Below, piece by piece: positions 25,557 to 34,500 of a stretch of 64,000 nucleotides of DNA. Every line of letters starts with the position of its first letter. Positions within the stretch are counted from its first letter, which is position 1. Below the pieces are notes generated by a model that was not told the DNA's origin, did not search any database, and worked only from the letters and a program-made list of their open reading frames with translations. The translations under genes and the position numbers were made by a program. Source of the stretch: CALZIK01 sp945787635 (GTDB lineage: Bacteria; Acidobacteriota; Thermoanaerobaculia; Multivoradales; JAHEKO01); assembly GCA_947259725.1 (NCBI GenBank), contig CAMYNM010000001.1, positions 496,001 to 560,000 of the forward strand, read 5' to 3'.

Positions 25557-26474
25557 ACCCTCGCCCCGCAGATAGGCTATCGTCCCGGATAGCCTGTCGA
25601 GCCCGTCCGGCACCGACAGGTCGGAGATCGGCACGACCATCGCTGCGGCTGTGAATGCGTCGAGGTGGGCGATTCGGAGGCCGGGCCCGAACAACCGACA
25701 GGCGACGGTGTTCTCGATCAGACGGAGCGCCGCTTCGCGAGCACTGAAGCGTCGATCGGTCAGCCGCGCCGACCGCCGGTCGCGTCGCAGGAGCAGAACC
25801 TCGGCAACCTCGACATCTCGCGCCCCGAGCCACTGATCCTCGGAACCGAGCTTGAGCTGCGGAAACCGTGGATGCGCGGCGAGCCGGCCGCTGACATCGA
25901 CGGAAACCGGGAGGATGTCGTCCGCGAGCCTCGAGCCGGTGCGCTGCGCCTCGAACGCCGCAGACAGGGTGGACTTGCCCGCACCAGACTCACCCAGCAC
26001 CAAGACGGCACGACGTCGCCTCAAAAAGGCGCCGGCATGGAGGCTGAACCGGCCGCCCAGGGCCAGAGCCAGCGCCAGCCCCGGGCCGAGAACGGCCAGT
26101 CGGCTGTCCTTGTCGCGCACCTCGCCCGGCACCTTGATCTGCACTACGTTCTCGCGCTCGGCGATCTCGACCACCGCGCGGCTCCCGACCTCGAGCCGGT
26201 ACGATCGGCCCTCTGCGCGGCAGATAACGGCGACATCCCGTCCGCCGACCCAGCCCCGCCCATCGTAGACCACCGGCAAGTCGGCTGAAACGCGAATCAC
26301 GCTCGCCGATCCCGGTAGCTCTGCCGCGGCCCAGCCGGAACGAAACGGCTCGAGCTCAGGCAACTCGCGATTCGACACGAGCTCGACGCCCGCGATCTCG
26401 TACCGAGTGGTCTTCTCAGAGCCGGCCGCCCGCGGCCAGTAAAGATGGATCGGATTCGTCGGCGGCCGAACCAC
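25548..26474 (-). CDS. HPr-kinase-like protein of the lasso-type RiPP cluster
   Basis: 308-residue protein resembling the catalytic domain of HPr kinase/phosphorylase. It has a P-loop GESGAGKST at residues 161-169, a preceding HAGAF (H146) and an ADDILP acidic motif (D185, D186) for Mg-nucleotide binding. The N-terminal 140 residues form a separate beta-rich domain unlike HprK. HprK-like proteins occur in many lasso peptide clusters; in paeninodin the kinase phosphorylates the C-terminal Ser. The GTG start at 26474 lies one base after the cyclase stop with GGGAGGTGGG upstream, so the genes are coupled. The C-terminal Ser is absent from the predicted peptide here, so the target, if it is an active kinase, is unknown. 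Confidence 0.8.
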   Translation of the reverse strand: MVRPPTNPIHLYWPRAAGSEKTTRYEIAGVELVSNRELPELEPFRSGWAAAELPGSASVIRVSADLPVVYDGRGWVGGRDVAVICRAEGRSYRLEVGSRAVVEIAERENVVQIKVPGEVRDKDSRLAVLGPGLALALALGGRFSLHAGAFLRRRRAVLVLGESGAGKSTLSAAFEAQRTGSRLADDILPVSVDVSGRLAAHPRFPQLKLGSEDQWLGARDVEVAEVLLLRRDRRSARLTDRRFSAREAALRLIENTVACRLFGPGLRIAHLDAFTAAAMVVPISDLSVPDGLDRLSGTIAYLRGEGRP

Positions 26475-26475
26475 T

Positions 26476-28266
26476 TCAACCCACCTCCCAGCCGTGCCGG
26501 CGCCGCCAATGCTCGAAGCTCGCGCACCGCCACAGCATCAACTTGTGAGCTGACGGCGACTCGAGACCGATCGCACTCACGAAGCTCCGGTCTACGAAAC
26601 GGTCCCAGATCGGCTCGCCATCGAAGAGCAGGTCTTGAACCAGATCCGTTTGGCGCTCGAACAAACCACGCTCGAAGAGCGGATCGAGCGGCGTCGGCGC
26701 CTGCCGCAGGCGGATTGATTCCGGCACGATGCCGCGCATCGCCTCTCGCGCGACGAACTTGGTGGTTCCCGGCCGGAAGACCGCGTGGGTCGGTAGCGAG
26801 AGCAGAAGCTCGACGAATCCGCGGGTCCAGTAGGGGCTGGAAACGTCCACTCCGCAGGTGCGAGCCAGCTGGGCTTCCAACACCTGGCTCCGGGCCTGCA
26901 TGCGCAGAAACAGGGTGACGTCCCGCGCGGCGGCGGGCGGGTACTCCGAATGAACGGGTGTCGCTTCGAGCCGGCTCGCGGCCTGCCGGGTCAGCCACGG
27001 TGGCACGACCTTGTTTCGCCCCCGGCCTGCCGGCCAGGCGACCCTCGCCAGGGCCGCCAGTGCGGACATCGCGCCGTCGTCGCGCAATTGGCGGACGGCG
27101 CAGCTGGCGGCCGTCCGCCATCTCCCAGCCAGTAACAGGTCGCGCAAATAGAGGTTCCCACCGCGCTGGAGAAAGTCCGCTGGGCCTCCGTTCCAGAGCC
27201 GGTCGCGACCTCGGAGCGCGCAGGTCCGGTACAGGGCCCTTTTGAGAGCCCGGTACGGATTCTCCTCCGGGGAGCCCGGCAGACTCGAGAACAGATCCGG
27301 CTCGCACAGTGGCCAGAGTCGGTCACCGGCGATCCGGATGACCTCGAAGTCTTCGCCGGCCAACGTCTCGGCCATCCAGCTTCGTTCGTCACATTGCGAA
27401 AGGTCGTCGAAGACCCACGAGGCCGCCCCCACGCAGGCGGACTGTTCTCGAGCAGCTCTCGCCGCCAATACCGCCAGCGAGGTCGAGTCCAAGCCGCCGC
27501 TCAGCATGATGCCCAACTTCGCCGGATCACCCAGGCTCCGCCTCACCGCCCGGCCGAGGCGTTCCAGAAAGGCCGCAGCGAAGTCAGAATCACTGCGAAG
27601 CTTGCTCCTTCGGATCGCGAGCGGCCTCCAGAAACGGTGCGTCTCGGAGCCTTCGGGGCCGAAGACGACCGCCGACCCCATCTCGACCTGTCGAATCTCC
27701 CGAAAACACGTCTTTCCTGGGCCGGGCACTTCGAGCGCAAAGAAACGCGTCAGCTGCTCGGCGTCGAGGCACCAGTTCTTGGCCGGCCAGCGCAAGAGCG
27801 TCTCGATCTCGCTAGCGACCACGACCAGATCCTCTGTTTCGAAAAAGTAGAGAGGCCGTCGCCCGAGGGCGTCGCAGACCAGGACGAGCCGGTGCTCCAC
27901 GGGCTCAAAGACCACCTGGCCGAATGGCCCCTCGACCCGGAGCCAAAGGGAGTGGCCCACGCGCCGGTACGCACGAGCGAGTATCGCGGAGCGCGGCTCG
28001 GACTCGGACTCGAGCTCGAAACCGAGCTGTTTCGCCAAAACTCTGGGAGTGGCGCCCAGCGACGCCGGGCGGGCCTCCCCATCGGAACCCGACCGCCGCG
28101 AGGTCAGCAGAACGAAGGCGGTCGACGCGGGGGTGCCGCTGGCCTGGTTGGATCCTCCGGGAACGTCGACGCCTCGCTCCGAATCGAGAGCGCGCCGAAG
28201 CCGTGCAACATCGTCAGGGGCCAACGGTTCGCGCCGACGATGAAACAGTGCCCCGAACGATGTCAT
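26476..28266 (-). CDS. Asparagine-synthetase-like lasso peptide cyclase (C protein)
   Basis: 596 residues with asparagine synthetase B layout: an N-terminal glutaminase-like domain (about 1-210) and a C-terminal ATP-pyrophosphatase domain containing the PP-loop SGGLDS at 256-261. True AsnB starts Met-Cys with Cys2 as the glutaminase nucleophile; here the protein starts MTSFGALF, so no ammonia release is expected. This matches lasso cyclases, which adenylate a side-chain Asp or Glu of the core peptide for attack by its own N-terminus. The start is the ATG at 28266; one at 28314 adds 16 unsupported residues. Gene order is precursor, cyclase, HPrK-like. Without the neighbouring precursor it could be read as a generic asparagine synthase family protein. 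Confidence 0.83.
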   Translation of the reverse strand: MTSFGALFHRRREPLAPDDVARLRRALDSERGVDVPGGSNQASGTPASTAFVLLTSRRSGSDGEARPASLGATPRVLAKQLGFELESESEPRSAILARAYRRVGHSLWLRVEGPFGQVVFEPVEHRLVLVCDALGRRPLYFFETEDLVVVASEIETLLRWPAKNWCLDAEQLTRFFALEVPGPGKTCFREIRQVEMGSAVVFGPEGSETHRFWRPLAIRRSKLRSDSDFAAAFLERLGRAVRRSLGDPAKLGIMLSGGLDSTSLAVLAARAAREQSACVGAASWVFDDLSQCDERSWMAETLAGEDFEVIRIAGDRLWPLCEPDLFSSLPGSPEENPYRALKRALYRTCALRGRDRLWNGGPADFLQRGGNLYLRDLLLAGRWRTAASCAVRQLRDDGAMSALAALARVAWPAGRGRNKVVPPWLTRQAASRLEATPVHSEYPPAAARDVTLFLRMQARSQVLEAQLARTCGVDVSSPYWTRGFVELLLSLPTHAVFRPGTTKFVAREAMRGIVPESIRLRQAPTPLDPLFERGLFERQTDLVQDLLFDGEPIWDRFVDRSFVSAIGLESPSAHKLMLWRCASFEHWRRRHGWEVG

Positions 28267-28345
28267 CTCAGGACAATATCGAAGCGGGCGCCGAATCCGT
28301 GCCGCGCCCCCCATGCGAGCGAGCCAAAGATGTTCTGGGCGAGTG

Positions 28346-28537
28346 CTACAGAGGGAACTCGGAAAACGCTCCGCCGCTGTCGCCCACGCCCGGTGAGCCT
28401 CCTAGAGTCAGCGTGCGCAAATCGCCGTAGGCCTCGAGATGGGGCGCCACGTAGGCCTTCTTGACGGACGGGGCGGTGCCGCTCGGACGCCGAGATTCCG
28501 GCGCGAGCTGCCGCTCTAGGTGCCCGGAAGCGTCCAC
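28346..28537 (-). CDS. Putative lasso peptide precursor (A protein)
   Basis: Small peptide of 63 residues ending in a recognisable lasso-type leader and core. The leader has YVAPHL (the YxxP motif bound by B1/RRE proteins), then YGDLRTLTL, with Thr at -2 relative to the predicted cleavage before Gly. The predicted core, GGSPGVGDSGGAFSEFPL (28349-28402), would close an 8-residue ring between Gly1 and Asp8, leaving a 10-residue tail with Phe13 and Phe16 as possible plugs. I chose the GTG at 28537 because GGAGGGAGGG lies just upstream; an ATG at 28579 lacks a ribosome-binding site. The gene is 79 bp before the cyclase. The mature product is inference. Confidence 0.78.
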   Translation of the reverse strand: MDASGHLERQLAPESRRPSGTAPSVKKAYVAPHLEAYGDLRTLTLGGSPGVGDSGGAFSEFPL

Positions 28538-28540
28538 CGC

Positions 28541-28553
28541 GCCCTCCCTCCGG
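28541..28553 (-). promoter_or_regulatory. Strong Shine-Dalgarno deciding the precursor start
   Basis: Read on the minus strand, CCGGAGGGAGGGC precedes the GTG at 28537 with 5-base (or 9-base) spacing from a GGAGG core. It is the best ribosome-binding site in the cluster, fitting the high expression expected of a precursor peptide. Confidence 0.6.
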
Positions 28554-28591
28554 TCGAGTTCATCGCTTCGCCCACCCATCGTTCAAACTCG

Positions 28592-31500
28592 CTACTCGGA
28601 GCCCTCCGGCACGATCGTCAGGGTCGGATCGCCCAGGAGCGTCCAGCCCAGGATCACATCCAATCGACCGGGATCGGTTTCGGCCAGATCCTGCTTGGCC
28701 GCCGTGATCGCGTCGCCCAACCGGACTCCGGGCGCCGCCAAGCGCTCGAACACCCGCCGGCCGAGCCGACGCTCCGACAACGCCTCGGTCAAAGTCGACG
28801 CTCCCAGCACCGCCGCCGCCCCCCGATCGGGAGCCAACAGCAGCTGGTTGCCCAGTGTCTCGTACGTCGGCAACACGTGATAGGTGTTCCAGCAGCCCCA
28901 CTGCGTCACCACCGTCGGGTCTCCGGCATTCGTCAGCTCGCCGACGTCGTCCGACGTGAACAGTCCGTCAAAGCTCCACACCGTCAGACCCGAATGCCCG
29001 AAGTAGCTGGTCAGCGACGGCCCGGAGCTCATCCCCGAAATCAACGCCTCGCGCGCCTCCGGCACGTCCATTTCGTCCAAGTACACCCGATCCGTTTGCC
29101 ACGAGCCGCCCAGAATCGCAGCCATGTCCTCGCTATCGTTCGCAAACGAGTAGCCCGACGCCAGGTCCAGGCCGTCCGAGGCCATCACCGCTGTGAGGCC
29201 TTCGCCCACGTTCGAGTACGACAGCGTCTTCGAAAGCACCGCCTCGAGCTCGGCCGCGGTGCGCACCGGCCAGCGCCCCACCGCCATGTCCGGCACAAGA
29301 TCCCCGTCCACGTCACCGTAGAGCGGATCGACCGGCGCGTAACTGACGATTGTGTCCGTCCGGGCGTACAGGCTCGGAACGAAGCTGACCGAGCCGACGC
29401 CCAGATAGTCGAAGTAGTCGTAGGTGTCGCCGCCGACCAGCAGCAGGTACCGCGCCCCCCACGCATGAGCCGCCCGTGCATAACGCCGGATCGCCTCCGG
29501 ATCCACCACGCCGTGCGTGAAGGTCGCGTAGAGCGCCTCGACATCCACCACCTTGACCGACAGCCCTTCGGACTCTCGTCGCGAAACCCAAGGGGCGAGC
29601 CCGTCGATGAAGTCCGAGTGCGACACCACCACCACGTCCACTTCCCGCTCCACCCAGTCCACCGGCTCGGTGGCATGGGCGATCGAGGGCGTCAGGACCC
29701 CCGCCCCACTGGCCACCCAGTACTCGGCGCTCTCGCCGAATCCGGCGATCCCGCCGAACCGGGCCTCGTAGGCCCCCGGCGCGCCCCCGACCTGGACGCC
29801 CAGGCGCGCCAGCGCTCCGTTGAGCCGTGCGTAGGCCACCACATCCGAAGACACGAAACCAGTGACCGCGAAGTCCGAGCCCGAGGACGCGAAGTCCAGA
29901 GCCCCGTCCGCCGCAGCGAAGGCCCGCGGGTAAGTCACGATCAGATGGTCGTAGTTGACCAGATCGTACTGCGCACCGGTGTCGTGGGGCAGCTTCATCG
30001 TCAGTGTGTTGACCGATGCCGAAAGCGTACCGTCCGAAACCTCGGCCACCAGCTCCGGAACGGCCAGACCGTCGAACCACTCCTCGGCCATCTGGTAGCC
30101 GTTGACCTCGACGATCACATGGTGGTCCGGCGAGGTCGGAAAGTCAGTGCCGCCGAAGAGCGCGACATCCAAGGTCACCGGCGCCGCGCCCGGCACCCAA
30201 CCTTCCAGCGCGAACGGAACCGAAGCCTCCGCGGGGCTCGAGGTCGCCAGCACACGAAGGTCGTACCAAGGATCCTCGGTCGGCGAAGCGAAGTGATACT
30301 TCGACTGGTTCTCGAAACGCGTCGTCTCGAGGTAGAAGATCTCGGCGGCGCCGCCGCCGGCAAACGCCAGCGTCTGCGCCCGCGCGGCCCGCTGCCGATC
30401 GACCGACAGCCGGTAGATGCTCGTCTTGGTGTAAAGCGAGTCCACAGGCTCGCCCACGAACTCGAGAAACGAGCCCGGACCGAAGGTCGCCCCGCCCGAC
30501 ACGTGAATCGGCACCGGTATTCCCTCGCGGGTCACCGCAAGCCAGTCGGTGCGAGCGTTCGTGAAATCGAGCCCCGAAGCCTGTAGGGTCTCGTAGCTCA
30601 CTCGGTAGACGCCCTCGCGATCCACGCCCAGGCTGACCGTCGGGAAGCGCGAGCGGCGGCCGCGGTCGCAGCCGGTGCACTTGTCGCCACCGCTGGTTCC
30701 GATCGCGCCGACCGCGCGGCCCAATGATCCCTCGGCCCGCGGGCCCTGAAGGGCTGACGACCCGCCCAGCCGCTCCGCCGCCCGAGCCGAGGCTCGAGAC
30801 GCTGCCCGCGCCTGCGCCCGCGAGGCCGTCTCGGAGCGGATCTCGCCCCAGGCGACGGGCTTCGCCCGATCGACTCGGGAGCCCTTGGCCTCATCCAGGT
30901 AGAACGGACCGTGATGGCGCACCGCCCCGTGGATGTCCACGTCCTCGAGGAGGAACGCAGTCCCCCGGAACGTCGACTCGAACTCGTAGGTCTGCGGCTC
31001 GAGCGAGTCCACCACGGGTGAGGCGATCAGCTCACGGTTGAGCTGCTCGAATCCCGAATCCGTCAGCGCGTACAGGTTGAAGCCCAGGTTGCCCACCTCG
31101 GTCGAGGTCATCCACCGAAACGTGCCGTCTCCCCGAGCCTCGAAATACGCCAGCGTGACCGGCGTCGTGGTGATCCCGCCGTTCCAGAAACCGAAGTCGT
31201 TGCCGGTCGAGTCGCTCGCCACCAGGGTCACCGGCTGCACCCCGTTCTCAGGGAAGCCGCCGCCCTGTTGGGTCGTCTGAATGTAGTCCTCGACGGACGT
31301 GCCGCCGCTTCCTACCGTGACGATGTAGTCACCGGGAGGCAGATCCGTGAAGCTGTAGGCGCCCGACGGTCCGCTGGTCGTCACCGCGATCTGCGGCTCG
31401 CCGGGGTCCAGAACGCCGTCGCCGTCAAGATCGCGGAACAGTCGAACCGTGGCTCCGTCCACCAGGGGCTCGGAGTTCAGCGTCGTGCTCCGGTCCGCGT

Positions 31501-34500
31501 CCTCGAACACGGTGCCCGCGATCGAGAGTCCGGCTCCGAGCGGTCCCGCATAGCCGAAGTCCTGGTCGAAATTTCCGGCGCCCGCGACCACGGTCAGATC
31601 ACCGAGGTTGTCGCAGAACGCCCCGCAGTTCACCCCGAAGAGATTCGGGTCGTGCGTCTGGTCGAAACCCTCCAATACCGCGCCTGCGAAAAAATTCTCC
31701 GGCGCCACGCGGACCACATAGTCCTCAGGAGGCAGCGACTTGAACTCGTACTCTCCGTTGACGTCGGTGAATTCGGTGCGGACACGATTGTCGACCCCGG
31801 GCGTGATCACGCCGTCGCCGTCGATGTCCACCCAAAGCTCGACGTACACGCCCTCGATACCGGGCTCGGTCGGATCCTGAATACCGTCACGGTTGATGTC
31901 GTGCCAGATGAAGTTGGAGATCGTGCCGGTACCGCCCGACGGCGCGTAGCCGAAGTCGATGGTGTCGATCAGGGCCCCACCGGCTGGAATCGTCACCGAC
32001 GCCTGCATGTCGCAGGTCGAGCACACCCCACCCTCGTCGGGATCGCCGGTCTGCTGCAGGAGATCGGTGACTCCGTTGATGTCCGAGACGACGACGGTGT
32101 AGGTCGCGTCGTCCGGCACGCCCGTGAACAGATAATTGCCGCTCATGTCGGTGGTCGTGGTCGCGATGATGTCGCCGGATGCGTCCACCAGGTTGATGGT
32201 CACCTCTTCGAGGCCTGGCTCCCCGGGATCCTGGAGGCCGTCTCCATCTTCGTCGATCCAGATCCGGTCGCCGATCGAGCCGACCGCGCCGCCGTCGAAA
32301 CCGAAATCGAGCGTCGTGACGATGTCGCCGGCCATCACGGTGACCACATACGTGTCGTTACCGGCCGTCATGTTGGTGGGCTGGGTGTCGTAGCCGAGGG
32401 CGGCGACGTCAGCATCGTCGAACGTCACCGTGTACTGCCCCGGCGCCAGGTTCTTGGCCAGCCAGATCCCGTCCGGACCGGTGGTCACCGTGCAAGGGGT
32501 GACGCAGGACGGCCCGAGGAGTTGAACGTCTATGCCTTCGATCCCGACTTCGCCCGGATCCTGAACGCCGTCGCCGTTGGCGCTGTACCAGACGCGATCG
32601 CCGAGCACGGCGGTCGCACCGGTCGGGACGTAGCCGAAGTCGGCGTCCGTGAAGCGCTCGCCCTCCGAGAGCCGGATCACGGCCGACGGGTCCGTCGTCC
32701 CCGCGGTAAACGAAAGGTCGGTGAGAATCGAGTTGGTGTCGGTGACGTCCACGACATAGTTACCGGCCGGCAGGTCCGGAAAAACGTACTTGCCATTGGC
32801 GTCGGAGACGGTCGAAGCGACTACCCCGACATCGTCGGCAGTGCCGAGAATGCCGTCGGGCCCGATATTGATCAGGTCCACCGTGACTCGCGAAAGACCC
32901 GGCTCGGAAGCGCTGGCGACCCCATCGCCGTTGACGTCGAGCCAAACGGTGTCTCCGATCGAAGCGGTGCCCGGATCACGAATGTAGCCGAAGTCGATTC
33001 CGGTTACGTCCATGCCTGCCACCGTGATCGGAATCGCGTCCAGGCCGCTGGTGAGGGTGTACCCCTCGAGGATCCGGGCCCGGTCGGTCACGGCCACCTG
33101 GTAGTTCCCCGGTGGGATGTCCGGGAACGTGTAGAAACCAGCGGGATCGCTTCGGGTCTCCGCCACGATCAGGTCGTCATTGGTGCCGAAGATTCCGTCT
33201 GGACCGGCGTCGAACAAGGTCACGGTGACGCCTTCAAAACGCGGCTCACCCGAGTCCAGAACGCCGTCGCGATCCGGATCGAGGAACACCGTGCCTGAGA
33301 CCACCGGCAACGGCACGGTCCTGCGGTAGCCGAAATCCTGGGCCAGATCGCTGCGGTTGAGGGTAACCGTCGTGCTGCCCTCGGCGTTGCAGATCCCGCA
33401 CGGAACTCCGGGCTCACTGGGATCGGCGGTCTGCGCATAGCCGGTCAGGACCATCGTCACGTCGGTCACTCGCACCGAGTACGAGCCCACCGGCAGGGCC
33501 CTGAAGAGATAACTACCGTCCGCTGCGGTTGTGGTCGTGCCAACGACCATCCCGGTCGTAGCGTCGACCAGATCCAGGGTCACGCCTTCGATCCCGGGCT
33601 CGCCTTCATCCCGGACGCCATTGCCGTTGGCGTCGCTCCACACCAGGTCACCGATATTGCCGGGCGCGTAGTAGCCGAAGTTGATGCCCGAGACCGGTCC
33701 GCCGGCGACGGTGATCGGAAGTGCCGCCGCCTTCGCCGCGGCGGTCGTGCCGAAAAACTCGGTCAGCTTGGCGTCCGAATCGTCGATGCGAATCGTGTAG
33801 CTGCCGTCCGGCACCAACGGGAACACGAACTTGCCGTCCGGCCCGCTCACCGCGGTGCCGATCACGTTGCCGCCGGCGTCGAGCAAGCTCACCGTAACGC
33901 CCGCGATGGCCTGCTCGCCCGGGGAGAAGGTTCCGTCGCCGTTCTCGTCCAGCCACACGGTATCGGACACCGGATGAAGAGGAGGCGAGGCGCAGAAATC
34001 GATCGCCGCCAGAGCGCCCGCGTCGTCCAGAACCACGGTCAAACGCCGCACACCGGTCTCGCCGACCGCTACGCTCTGGACGCTGTTGCTGCCCAAGTCG
34101 GCGATGGCTACCGTCCCCAACGACATCAAACCGGCGTCAAAGGTCTCGACAGTGTTGCCAGGCGAGTTGCCGTCCATGAAATCGATACTCGCAATATCGA
34201 CGTCATAGTTGAAATCAAAGGTGATCGTCCCGCCATTCAGGTTGTCGTCCGGATCGGTCGCGTCCCCGTCTTCCGAAATGATCAGCACGTTGCCTTGGGC
34301 GACGCAGTTTTCCCCCGGCTGGCCGAGCTCTCCGCCCAGGCCCTGGCCGAGTCCGGGCGGCATGCAAGTCTGATTCGGCGATCCGAGATCCAGGTCCCCA
34401 CCGGTCGGAAGCTGCGCGGCGAAGATCATCGCGGGTCCGGTACCGGGGGCGTTGGCCGTAAAGCTCACCGCGACGCCCCACCGCGAGAACTCGCTGTCGA

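Noticed and set aside
31268..33298. A 676-codon open frame on the + strand opposite the giant gene, with a second of 747 codons at 35558-37801
   Set aside because: Long antisense open frames are common in GC-rich coding DNA. The translations are low-complexity, Arg/Asp/Gly-rich, with no domain signature, while the minus strand encodes clear Sdr repeats.
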